64,000 nucleotides of DNA from Isoetes taiwanensis (GCA_021234155.1 JAJEKV010000014.1:10437563-10501562); one strand, 5' to 3'; counted from the stretch's first letter, positions 12,140 to 22,700 are shown. The notes: generated by a model not told the origin, from the letters alone. Numbers and translations: made by a program.

Positions 12140-13480
12140 AAAATGCTTGAAGGCTTCCCCGCCTCCTTATCTGTTTCGCTTCCCCGGAGAGGCTTTCCCA
12201 CACCTCCTTGAAGTCCACATCGGCTGGCAAGGACTCCTCAATCTTCTTGCCAAACTCACTCGAAAGAGTGGAAATCGCATTACAATGCGCGCCCTTGTCT
12301 CGAAATGGTCTCCCCGGAGAGGGCATCTCGCTACAACATTAAGCTTACCGTGCTTATATATAATATCAAAATCGTATTCCTCAAGGAATTCCATCCACCT
12401 CCTTTGCCTTAAGTTGAGGAGTGGCTGGGTGAAAAGATATCAAGGCTCGTGATCAAGATCTAACCGAAACTTCCTTCCCAAAGAAATAATGCCTCCATAT
12501 CCTCAATGCCCCGACAATGGCTAGGAGCTCCCTGATCATGGGTTGGGTAGCGTTGCTCAAGGCCGTTTCATCTTCTTCGAGTCGTAGGCGACTACCCTTC
12601 CTTCTTGCATCAAGACCGCCCCCTGTTGCTATCTTGCTTGCATCTGTTGCTATCAACTTATCCTTACTCGGATCCGGGAGAACAAGCACCGGTCAAGTTG
12701 TTAAGGCCTCTTTAAGCTTCTCAAAAGAAGCTTGGACTTTCTCTAACCAATGGCTAGCCTGGGTCCTTAATCTTCTTGGCCTTAGTGAGGTCCACGGAGG
12801 GGACCACTTAGCAAAGTCCTTCACTTAACTTTTCTATAGTATCCCGCCAACCCGAGAAAGCTTCTTACTTCCGCCACATTCCTTGAGCTGGCCAATCAAC
12901 TATTGCCTCAATCTTAGATGGATCCGTGGAGATTCCCTCGGATGTTACTACATGCCCCAAGTACTCCACCCTACCAAGGCGGCGGTGGCACTTAGAGAGC
13001 TTCCCATACAACCGATGACGCCTCAACTTCTCCAACACTTTCCTCGAGGTGCCGACAATGCTCTTCAAGGGACTTGTCTGTAGATTAGGATGTCGCCGAA
13101 GAAGACAATAACAAACTCATCCAAGAAGTCTCTCAAGATATCGCTCATGAGGCGATAAACGCTATGGAGCGCTCGACAATCCAAAGGGCATTATCAGAAC
13201 TCAAAATGACCATACCGCGCTCTGAAAGCGGTCTTATGGATGTCCTCTTCCTTTATTCTTATCCGATGGTATCCCCGATCTTAAATCAATCTTAGAGAAT
13301 ACCTTTGCTCCTTGTAGCTGATCCATTAGGTCATCCGCCTTTGGCAATGCATACTTATTCTTTATCGTCGCTTATTGAGTCGGGCGATAGTCTATGCACA
13401 TTCTTAAACTCCCATCTTTCTTCTTGACAAAGAGTATAGGTGTTCAAAAGGAGACACACTTGCTCTTATAAATCCAAGCT
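12140..13480 (-). pseudogene. Reverse transcriptase and RNase H of element A, decayed
   Basis: Copies the RNA genome into DNA. Visible pieces in order: [19 protein letters not shown] (about 13390-13440), [10 protein letters not shown] and [13 protein letters not shown] (the LPFGL-type motif), DEFVIVFFGDI at about 13085-13115, [18 protein letters not shown] and VEYLGHVVTSEGI (12900-13050), then the RNase H start LPDPSKDKLIATDAS (about 12640-12685) and ELLAIVGALRIWRHY (about 12490-12540). The expected F-F-D-D catalytic box reads F-F-G-D here (13092-13103), so one catalytic aspartate is lost. At least six frameshifts. The neighbouring integrase lies on the same strand and in the normal gypsy order. 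Confidence 0.88.
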
Positions 13481-13849
13481 CGAAAGCAATTCCTCGCACT
13501 GCTTTTTGAGCTCGCCAACTCGGGATGCTCATTCTATATGGCGCCCATCGGTCGGGTTTTCCAGATCCCGAGCCAATGTGATCTCACATTCCACACCCCT
13601 ATATAGGGGTACCGCCGGATTTCATCCGAAATACATCCCTCAATTCTGAAATAAGCCTTGCTATTTGCCCGGCAAAGTTGATTTCCCTTTTTGTCACTTC
13701 CATCCCGCTTGTTTGGCTCAACCGGATTCCATCCTCAAGATGTAATCCACCTTATTCCTTTCTATACTCTTCCTTAGCCGCTTCAAAGAAATACACCGCA
13801 TAGGGATTCTAGCTTCTTACCTTTCACTATCAACTTGTCGCCGCCCTGG

Positions 13850-14140
13850 TGCCGCCATGGAGACTTCATTCCGGCCGCAATCAATCATGGCTTTGGTCTG
13901 GCTTCAAAAATTCCATTCCCACTATAAGATCATACCTTCCAATATCCATGACTGCCCCATCGGCCATTTGGCCCCACTAAGGTCTATGTCAAAGGTGATC
14001 CTCCTCCCTTTAGTGTGCCGAATGGCGCTTGCCATAGCTACCGGCCTTGGCTTAGACTTCAATACCTTGTTCTTCATTAGAGCAGCCAATCTAGGAGATG
14101 CAAAATTATGAGAGCTACCGTATCTATGAGGACTACATAA
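13850..14140 (-). pseudogene. Retroviral-type aspartic protease of element A, decayed
   Basis: Segment with GSSHNFASPRLAALM (the D-T/S-G-S-S-H-N-F active-site loop; the first residues are blurred by a frameshift), followed about 50 residues later by ITFDIDLSGAKW. This is the pepsin-fold protease that would cut the Gag-Pol polyprotein. It sits between gag and RT as expected. A homologous region in element G (from 61158) keeps IDTCSSYNF. Confidence 0.65.
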
Positions 14141-14379
14141 GGATTACTATCTATGATCCCATCACCGCAATGACAGCTTTGATCGATTCTCTATCTCATC
14201 CGGGACTCAATGTTTGCACATATGTGACACTTCACCATCTATGAAGTCGCGGGTCCTCCCCGCTGCTCATCGCCCCGCCCGCTTCGCTGGGGAGTCCCAA
14301 TCCAAGAGTTCTCGGGCCAAAGCCGACCGTGATGACTAATGGACAATCATGTGTCCCTGCGTGCCCCCGGCCGGAAGCA

Positions 14380-15641
14380 CTCAAGCATAACTTCTTCTCA
14401 ATGCATTCCCTTTCTTTTCCTTCGGCAGATCGCCTAGGAGACGCTTTTTAAGAGCACTTCCCCCGATGCATTCTCGTGGGCTTTTACGGCCCCAAAAGTT
14501 TTTGTTTTATCCTTACCTTTGCTGCTGGCCCCTCGATGGTGTAGCCGCTGATTGCTTACCCCCGATATTGTCCCCGATACGCCCTCAACTCTTACCCCCG
14601 GTTGATCGCTTTCTCGGAGTTGCCGGTGCCTCCTCCAAACTTATAGCTTTATCTTCGCCCGCGAATCGACCTTGGGTTGATTGCTCTAACAAGCCTCTTG
14701 ATATTGCTGTTCAACCCCTCAATATAGGTGTCCACCGCTTGCCTTTTTCGATACTCCGGGACATGAAGTCTAAGTCTCATGAATTCTTCTGGATACTTAG
14801 CCACCGATAAGGTACCCCCGATTCAACCGTAAAACCGCTGAACTGTCTACTAGTATGAGACCTCGGCACATAGTGCTTTATGGAAAGCCTTTTGTCAAGG
14901 TCTTAAACCTGCAATTGTTCCTCTTCAGCTTGTTGGACTTAGCATATCCCTTCCACCGTGATCCTTGCTCTGGTCCAATAAGGTTAGCTGTAGCAACTTT
15001 CCCTATGTCCTTGTCTTTTCATACCGTATGAGTTGCCAAATTCTTCCATTTCATCCAGCCATGCTTCAGCCTCCATGCCCCGATCTGTCTTTTCCTCAAA
15101 AACCGCCCAGCCTTCCTTTGTCTTCCACACATTGCTCATAGCACTATCCACCTTTTTCCCGATAGTCATCCGCCTTTTTCTTGCCCTTTTTCTTGCCTTT
15201 TAGGTGTGTCGACTCACCGCCGCCGAGCTAGAGAGCTGCCGCCACCGGAAGAACTATCTCGATGAGCCGGAACTAGATGATGATGGACTCCCCCGGTTTT
15301 CCTTCTTCGCCTCTTGTCCCTCGACGCTGCCGTGGTTGCCCTCCCCTTCCCGGGCCGAGGGGCTTCGCCACCACCCGGAACACAAGGTGGAGGCGGAGGA
15401 CCATCTTCCCGTGCATTCATGAGAGGTGTCGCCTGGGGCTTGATGAGGTGTTGCATCCCTGATTCCTCATCTGTACCAACCTTGCATTAACCGCCTCTCG
15501 TGACATATCCCGCCAACGCCTTCCTGCCCTCCGAACAAGTTCCTTGGTACCCATTATGGTGGTCGGCCTGGTCCCGAGACCCGCGACTTGAGTTCCTTGC
15601 TGCAAGTATTGGTCATTAATACGTGTTATTAAGTTAGGCAA
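14380..15641 (-). pseudogene. Gag capsid region of element A, frameshifted
   Basis: The likely Gag start is the Met at 15641 (MPNLITRINDQYLQQG...). A proline- and charge-rich stretch follows, then a retrotransposon Gag motif block with EAEAWLDEMEEFGNSYGM (about 15030-15085) and, in another frame, KDKDIGKVATANLIG (14960-15005). The same block occurs on the plus strand in element G (60240-60375) with ARIWWKGY, which supports the call. Gag forms the virus-like particle. Frameshifts occur at about 15020 and repeatedly downstream; the nucleocapsid zinc knuckle is not readable here. Confidence 0.75.
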
Positions 15642-15799
15642 TGATCATTATTGCTTACAATTAAATTGTTGTTAGCCACAAAAGAAATCATATGAAAACT
15701 TCATTTATAGGTCAACATCATAGTAGTACATTAATTAGTCTATAGGAATACATTTAATAGACTTCATGATAATACTTAAGAAAGAATTACAATATACTT

Positions 15800-17290
15800 A
15801 GATCTTATGAGACAATTCTTCCATCAATGATGTCGCTTGAAGAAGTTCTTGATTTTCTTGTATGCTGTGCCCTTTCCCATGTTCTGCAAGTATTCGCCGA
15901 CCCTCCCTCTAATGCTCTTGCCACTGTGGGTGCCGGTAGTTCTCGTGCGCTTGCCGCTACCAATCGACAAGCGCGCGATCTCTCGAGGTGGCCCCTGGCG
16001 GTCGAGGGCGTGAAGTGCTACTGCTCTCTTAAAGAGTATAACATGGTCCATTCCGACATCTATCTTGGCGTGATGCCCAAACCCTGTAAGCGCTATAAGG
16101 AGCGCCACTGATTCTTCACCTCTTGGGCTGAACTCCTTGTGAAAGACTATCATCTGACCTTGGCTAAGGGCCGGAAGATAGTACCTGAGCGATTTACCCC
16201 TATGTGGCCCCGTGGCTCCAGTGCCTTTCCCGCCTCGCCGCCCGCCCGACGCCCGATATCTATTGCCGTAAGATCTTCGTGGTCCCTCCACATTGTTCTT
16301 TGCGTTTTCTAGATTAATGCTACTAGATGCCTCGCGCATGCTCCTGGAGCGGACTGGTCGGCTCGAACTTGGGCCCCTTCCCCGCTTGTACAACCTCGCT
16401 TTGGATCTCCTCGGAAATTCCTCCTCCTCGGAATGTCGGGTTCTTCATTCTTAAAACATCCGCCTTTATCCGCTGGTATGCTTGGATATCCGACATGGTT
16501 TCCCTCGCATAGGAATGTCGCCGGCTACCTCCCCGGGATCTCCCCGGTAGGAGTAGTCGATGAAGTCGCCACCTTCCTCTGTGCCATTAGTCCTAGGAGC
16601 TCGCCTATCCAGGAGGTTTTCCTCTTGGCAATAGGGAAGGTTAAGGATGTCGGTGGCTTAATATATACTCCTCTCCGCCAATGATCACCGGGTGAGGGCC
16701 GCGGATACCTATTGGCGGTTCGAAATCTCGCCTTTAGCCCCTCGTGTTGCTTGAGCTATACGCCTCTCCATCCTTCTTGCCTCGCTTTATCTCCCATCTT
16801 GGGTTCTCTTCCTCTTCTTCTTCCTCATAGTCCCGCTTTCGATCCGCAGCCTAGGTTTTCGATGTAGACCCATGGTATTCAGATCACAAGCTTCGATCTC
16901 GAGGATACCTATCCGCCGCCTTCGAAAGTGTCGAGAGGAGCTAAATCCAAGGGTTGAATGGACGGCTCGCCTGGTTGGTTGATCGCTCTATACCGCATGA
17001 ATAAGGCTAAAGTCGCCCGGGTTTGAGACGCATTACCTATGCCTATGATGCTTACTGTGTCATGTAGTCCGGCATGTTTCTCGGTTCTATCCCACAACCT
17101 ACTCTTGCCCCCTAGATCCCCACCTATGGCTTGGGCAAGGGTGTCTAAGGAGACCCATTTCCCTAGGTGGCAAGCTGACCTCCCGGGTAAAATGAGTCTG
17201 ATCATATTGACAAATGATGTCGATGTAGTAAGGAGTTCTCGTTAGGGTGGCATGAAGATCAAAGAGATGATCGAAGACATGAAAGGCTTG
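15800..17290 (-). pseudogene. Unidentified degenerate ORF upstream of gag in element A
   Basis: Not recognised. The minus strand holds several long, protein-like segments joined by frameshifts. One contains SFVNMIRLILPGRSACHLG (about 17150-17215) and runs to DTFEGGG at 16909. Next come an acidic stretch (about 16800-16840) and FEPPIGIRGPHPVIIGGEEY near 16670-16730. One starts SDIQAYQRIKADVLRMKNP (about 16435-16495), and the last carries FHKEFSPRGEESVALLIALT (about 16070-16150). It lies between the H3-like ORF and gag, on the same strand. The length suggests 400-500 residues originally. It could be a second accessory ORF or an extended Gag N-terminus; I see no known domain. Confidence 0.45.
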
Positions 17291-17643
17291 GTCAGCAGGA
17301 GTTCACGGATGTGATTGAATCATTGTACCATCTAACAAAGTTTGATGGTGCCATTGAGCGAGATGGTCAGAAAAAAATGGTCGATGGAAACAAGTAGGGA
17401 GCTAGAAAATCGCCAAAGGGGCTGGGAGCACTTTTGATGGGGAGAAAATGACAAATGAGGCCCCTTTTTATAGACTAGGGGTGCCTCGGGTTCCGTGCAC
17501 AAAGGTTCTTGATGGGAAAGACTCCAAATCTATGGCCTTGGGTGTCCAAATGAGCTACCATGAAGTGCAATTCTAAACAAAACAAGGCAAGAAACACTAC
17601 ATGGCAGTTTGTTGGGTCAAATTTGGTCAAGCTAGGCAAGTTC

Positions 17644-17926
17644 TGGCGAAATCGGGTGGCGTCGCGCGGATGGGGTCTGCGTCGCGGGCGCAGGCGCATT
17701 CGGCGCGACGGGACCCGATTTCGGGTTGATTCCACTTTTAGGACAAATTTTAGGGTGTTAGAAGATCCTAATTTGACTTTCTAGCATGATTCTGACTTAA
17801 TTAGCAACTTTTATTACTTAATTTGGACATGACTTAGCTAAAATTTGGCGAAATCGGGTGGCGTCGCGCGGATGGGGTCTGCGTCGCGAGCGCAGGCGCA
17901 TTCGGCGCGACGGGACCCGATTTCGG
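17644..17926. repeat. Two copies of an 81 bp GC-rich hairpin
   Basis: Copies at 17644-17724 and 17846-17926 differ at one base out of 81. Each has ends that pair: CGAAATCGGGT...ACCCGATTTCG (11 bp), continuing inward through two mismatched bases to GTCGCGC...GCGCGAC (7 bp). The result is a stem of about 21 bp around a GC-rich loop. They lie 147 and 349 bp downstream of the H3-like stop codon on the minus strand, so they could be in its 3' untranslated region. The sequence around them is AT-rich and not duplicated. Confidence 0.9.
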
Positions 17927-18072
17927 TCCCCTTTAAAAATTTTTTCTAATTTCCTTTTCCTATTTAATTACTTAAACATGTTTTTACACCTACTTTATAT
18001 CTATTGCACAGTTTTACACAAAACTTTATATTTATAGGAAAATAATTACATTAGTTTGACAAAATGGCATCC

Positions 18073-19161
18073 TCAAGGGCGTTCCTTGCGGATGCGACGC
18101 GCCAAGTGGATGTCCTTGGGCATGAGGGTCACCCTCTTCGCGTGGATCGCGCAGAGGTTCCCTTCTTCGAACAACTGGGTGAGCTCGGCCTCAGCGGCCA
18201 CTTGCAACACCCGAGTTGTAAGGGACGTCACCCTATAGTCGGTGACGTACTCCGCCATTACCTCCCGCATAAGCCGCTCAAACGGCGCCTTCCTAATCAG
18301 GAGATTAGTGCACTGTTGAAAGTGCTTAATCTCCCGAAAAACTCGGGCGTGCGGGGAATTAGGTCCATGGTGGACCTTCTTGGGCTTCTCGGGCTGTGGC
18401 GGCGGCGGCTTGGGCTGGTTCTTTGGCGGCCGGCCCCCCTCCACTGTCCGCTGGACGTTCTGCCGGCAATACCAATCATTATACCTCGTCCACCGACGAA
18501 GGTATTCTTGGTATGCCTTGAGGCGGCGCTGGTAAAGGCGGTCCTCCTTCAAGGCGAAGCCTCGCTCGCCCGCCTTCTGCTTCTTTACCACCTTAGGTGG
18601 CTCGGGCCACACTGGGTAAGGTGGTCTTGGTTCTGCCCCTTCCTCCTGTTCTTCTTCCTCCTCCTCCACTTCTTCCACCTGCTCCTCCTCCCGGCGGGGA
18701 GGCTCCTCGATGACGACGGTTCGGCGGGGACCGTCGTTCTTTCTTTTCGTCCTCCGCTCCTGCCGCCGCAACTCCTCCTCACGCTCCCTCTTCCTCCTGG
18801 CTGCCCTCTCCTCTGGCCACTCAGTGACCTTCTCCTTGCCCTTTTTCTTGGGCACCGAAGGCCCCGCTTCGTCCACCTGCTGCTGGACCTGCTCCTCCTC
18901 CTGTTCCTCCACTTCGGTATCGGTGGCCCCGAAGTGGCGAGATTCGTCGGTTCTTTGTGTGCCTGCCGACGAAGGGCTGCTCTCAGCATCGTGGTACGAC
19001 TCGTCGCTGCTGCTGCTGCTGGTAGGGGGAAGCTCCTCTTCTCCCTTCTTGGGCCGTAGGTGCTCTGGTATCTTCTTCACATGGCGTCCCGCTGCTAGGT
19101 TCGCCATCGAGAGTGTGGGGCGCTGTCCTGGCTTCCTGTAGGTCTGTTTGGTCCTGGCCAT
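18073..19161 (-). CDS. Histone H3-like fusion protein encoded by a chromovirus (362 aa)
   Basis: Residues 1-9 are MARTKQTYR and residue 9 (histone numbering, after Met removal) is lysine, so the H3 K4 and K9 positions are kept while A7 is Tyr and S10 is Pro. Residues 11-268 are a linker: Ser-rich acidic patch (46-64), acidic run (83-99), basic KR/E-rich stretch (105-142) with likely nuclear localisation signals, poly-Glu run (158-175), aromatic-basic region (207-236) and proline-rich [10 protein letters not shown] (251-260). Residues about 270-362 form a whole H3 fold: [17 protein letters not shown] (alpha-N), [13 protein letters not shown] (alpha-1), an alpha-2 ending [11 protein letters not shown], then [17 protein letters not shown] (loop 2 and alpha-3). 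Loop 1 has canonical H3 length, which argues against a CENH3. Intronless, GC-rich, no stop or frameshift over 1.09 kb, starting about 550 bp from the primer site. Nucleosome incorporation is inferred, not shown. Confidence 0.93.
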   Translation of the reverse strand: MARTKQTYRKPGQRPTLSMANLAAGRHVKKIPEHLRPKKGEEELPPTSSSSSDESYHDAESSPSSAGTQRTDESRHFGATDTEVEEQEEEQVQQQVDEAGPSVPKKKGKEKVTEWPEERAARRKREREEELRRQERRTKRKNDGPRRTVVIEEPPRREEEQVEEVEEEEEEQEEGAEPRPPYPVWPEPPKVVKKQKAGERGFALKEDRLYQRRLKAYQEYLRRWTRYNDWYCRQNVQRTVEGGRPPKNQPKPPPPQPEKPKKVHHGPNSPHARVFREIKHFQQCTNLLIRKAPFERLMREVMAEYVTDYRVTSLTTRVLQVAAEAELTQLFEEGNLCAIHAKRVTLMPKDIHLARRIRKERP

Positions 19162-19225
19162 ACTTAACGGTCTAGAAAACGGGTGGGGATAGGCTGGTCA
19201 AGAGAGAGGTGGAGGTGTAGGGTTG

Positions 19226-19258
19226 GAGAGAGAAAATGAGGTGTCAGGGATATTTAAA
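19226..19258 (-). promoter_or_regulatory. Putative internal promoter of the H3-like ORF (TATA box and pyrimidine patch)
   Basis: On the minus strand TTTAAATA (19251-19258) is followed about 15 bp later by TTTTCTCTCTC (19226-19236), then further CT-rich sequence to the ATG at 19161. A TATA box with a pyrimidine patch is a common plant core promoter layout. The ATG would be about 60-65 nt from a start placed 30 bp after the box. Motif-based inference only. Confidence 0.5.
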
Positions 19259-19261
19259 GAG

Positions 19262-19714
19262 GAGGGTCCCTTAGAATATTCTCCTATCATCATTACCCCT
19301 ATTTATTAGCCCCCCTTTATTAATTACACCCTATTTAATAGTTATTTAATTATTAAAATATATACTAAAATTCGTATTATACTTGTAATTTTTCAATTTT
19401 CCTAATGGTTTGAGGTGTTAATTATGGATTTGCGCCATTTTTCACCTGGGTCTCCGATTGGCATGATTCTTCGACCCATTTTAGGTGAAATTTGATGCAG
19501 ATGCATAATTTTCACTTCAAATTTACTAGAAGATGAGTTTGACTCACTCAACCCTTCGTCTAACACTTAACCTAAATCCTGACCCACTACCTAGGAGAAA
19601 AATTTTTCCCCATTTTTGCGGTTCGCTGGTGGAAATGTTCATTTCACACCTCTATAGGCCTGTTAGACTACTTCATGGTTATGAGTATGGTGCTAGTTCT
19701 TGGTCAACCAAGAA
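19262..19714 (-). other. Leader of element A between primer site and H3-like ORF
   Basis: AT-rich sequence of about 450 bp without an open frame. It separates the primer-binding site from the promoter-like sequence ahead of the H3-like ORF. Confidence 0.5.
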
Positions 19715-19729
19715 CATGGCTCGATACCA
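19715..19729 (-). promoter_or_regulatory. Primer-binding site of element A (initiator tRNA-Met)
   Basis: The minus strand reads TGGTATCGAGCCATG one base inside the 5' LTR. The standard plant gypsy/copia site complementary to initiator tRNA-Met is TGGTATCAGAGC..., so one base is missing. It fixes the orientation of the element. Confidence 0.85.
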
Positions 19730-19730
19730 T

Positions 19731-22700
19731 TGTGACGCCCCCCGCTAAACATAATGGCCAGTCAGATACCCCCAGCAGAAATCCCCCATCCCTCAAGAAC
19801 GCGAGATGGGTCTTTCGTCACCCCGCACTCTCGAGGTAACTCTTAGTGCGGGGAGGGAACACGAAGGTGTCTTGCGCGCCCTTCCCCTATGGGCTCCTAT
19901 AACAGCGGAAGCGATAACACGTCAGAACTAGCATAAAACATACACAAATACTACCTCGGAGGGTAGTGCATCGCATTACATAAACCAATGCATAGATGAT
20001 AATCACAAACCATAAAACAGAGAGCTCCTACCCGGCTCAGGACTCATAAGGAGGGTGACCCGGACCGGCTAGGCCTCAAGATAGAGCGCATCGAAGTCAT
20101 GGCAATGGCGAGGGCTGGCATAGAACAATGGCTAGGGTTGACCACTCCATCCGCCCCTCCTGTGCATACTTTGCGGATGGGCTAGATCGGGGCTCGACGG
20201 GACTCTAGCCTTGGAGAACGCATAATCCCATGGTATCACCCATCGGGACTACTCCAGTTGCATCTCCCCGGTCCGATGAGGCGGGAAGGTTTGCATCTCC
20301 CCTTCCCGTAGGGGTCTAGAGGTGCCGTGGGCGGCTAGAGAATCGATGGCGACACACGATCCATGCACCAATGAACCCCCAAAGCGAGAGCCAAGCCATC
20401 ACTTGCGGCTCTCGAGAGGCGTGGCAACACCATTGCCCTGGGAGGTGTCGGACCCATGCTCGGCCCACACGAAGTGACCGACCATAAGCCTAGCCCACTA
20501 TGGGATCCCCCGAAGCCCCCACTCGGCAGGGATCCTCCCTCCACATTCCCTCTAGCCCCGTTATGCGGTCTTTGAGTCATATATCATAGCCTCCATAGCC
20601 CGGTGGGCTCCTATGCACCTGAGCGCAACTAATAGGAACTAAGGGATCTACTCTAGGAACATACTACATATGGCCCCTAGGTCTCTACCCCCCTTCCCAA
20701 TACAAGAGGAGCAAACATGATCAACCATCAACATATAATCATCACATCATGAGAATGATCATAAGAAGAACATCTTAACCTAATCATACAACCTAACTAA
20801 GGGTTAGGGTTCATTGATTAGGGTTCAAGATGTTGAATATGGGTTCTAGGATGGCTCTACTCTAGATACAAGATACTAGCACATCTGGAATGCTAACGTA
20901 TCAAATTCACACCTTATAGTATATTAACTGAAATCTTATAGTATTTTGCACACCTAAGCATACAGTATACAAAAATTCATACAAGGATACCCCACAAACG
21001 AGGAACGCTATCTACGGTCCACATCAAGGAATATAAGGCATATATGCCCATCCGAAGGCTCTCGTTGCCCGGAGTGACCCCCCGTGTGAATATGCACCCA
21101 AACCAAAGGGGGTCAAAGGGGGATTTTCCTATGTTCTTTTATAGTGCAATGGTTTATGTTAGAGTAAGAATTGAATTTTGAAAAATATTGCGTAGAGTTA
21201 TGAAATACAATAATTAAAATATGAAATATGAAATAAGAAATTATAAAATATTATAACTAAAATATTATAAGATATCAAGTCAAATTTGTAAGCTTTGTGG
21301 GATTTGAACCCACATATATAATATCCATGTACATCTATGTACATACGGTGATGAAAGATAGCACATCTTATGGGATTTGAAACCAAAGAAGTGCTAGATA
21401 GGTGATATTTGCAGTAGCTCTAAATTTTTTCGAACAGCCCGTATAGAACACCTGCATGCTTCTCTGTAGATTCACTTAAAAACCCTGCCTCAGCTTTCGG
21501 TTGAGTGTATCCAATGCACTGAATCTATCAAACTTAATAAGTGCAAAAATTTCTTGCAAAGTTTTACGAGGCATTACGGTCACCTCCTTCCAAGACTTGG
21601 CACTCTGGTGTAGTTGCGGATATAAAAACTTTACGAATTGAATTCTACGCCACCCGACTTTCCTAAGACCTCCAACCATGATTGCACATCCACCATGTTA
21701 AACCCAAGGTAAGGTGCTAACAAAGACCTTGTATGCCATAACTCTAAGTGGAAAACAAACCGCGACAATCTGGATACCCCTTATAAAATGGTTTGCGGAG
21801 AAGTTGACACCACGAGGGTCTTAGCATTGGCTACAAGTTTCCATGCATAAGTTTTGAATCATATACCCTAGTTGTAGAGTCGTTTCACGAGGAATAAGCT
21901 GCCACTATAACTTTAAAGCTTACGGAGCTACAACTAAAGCATGCAAGAGATGCTTAGGAAGGTTTTGTAAGGGGGTTGCAGACACTTTGAATGTGTCACT
22001 ACTCAGTTATAAATCTGTGAAATAGAATCAAGCACAAGTTAAATTTAGAACAAGAAGCAAAGCGTCATAGAAAGCATCTGTTTTGATCTACGAGGAAGAT
22101 AAGATTTCAAGAACAGGAACCCTAGAAAAGTGCTCCAAATGAAGGGAAATCCAGGAATGGCGAAGATGAAACAATGGAAATCTTGGGAAGGAAAAAACGT
22201 GTAATGCAAGCATGAAAGGGGAGATGGAGGGCCCGGTGGTTATGGAACCCTAAAGTTTGGGCTACGATGGTTGCATGGCAAGGGGTTTTTCTTGTTTTTT
22301 TCCTTTTTAAAGAATACCCCAATTGTAAACCGTTAAATTTAAAACCATGCATTCAATCAAGGCCATTGAAAAGAGTAAGGGGTGCCAATTACAACCCCTT
22401 TTTAAAAAACTTAATAGACAAAACATTATAAATTTAATCGTGACAGCTCCGATCTTTGCCTCTCATAAAAAAATGGTCAAGATAAAGCGTCACTCTAGAA
22501 ATCTTGTTTAGTATGCCTAGATGAATCTGACAATGAAATCATAGGAAAACCTTTGTAAATATCATTACAAAAACACAAAGATGACCCCTGTCATTATGCT
22601 AGATATTCGGATGAGCTATCACAACTACTACCCTACATACACTCTGATGCTCTCCCTCTCGGATCAGTGTGCCTCCATGGTCTTGACTCACGTGATCTTT

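Noticed and set aside
15824-16393. 189-codon minus-strand open frame as one intact protein
   Set aside because: Protein-like segments around it jump between frames, so this single frame mixes coding and out-of-frame stretches.
18064-19059. 331-codon plus-strand open frame
   Set aside because: It is the antisense shadow of the H3-like gene. The minus strand has the histone motifs; the plus-strand translation is leucine/proline-rich without domains.
18073-19161. Reading the H3-like ORF as a centromeric CENH3
   Set aside because: The tail begins with the canonical MARTKQT, loop 1 has canonical H3 length and the alpha-3 region is H3-like. CENH3 proteins usually have divergent tails and a longer loop 1.
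21290-21400. tRNA gene on the minus strand (two GGTTTCAAATCCCA-like motifs)
   Set aside because: The T-arm-like motifs are present, but no acceptor stem or D arm could be folded around them.
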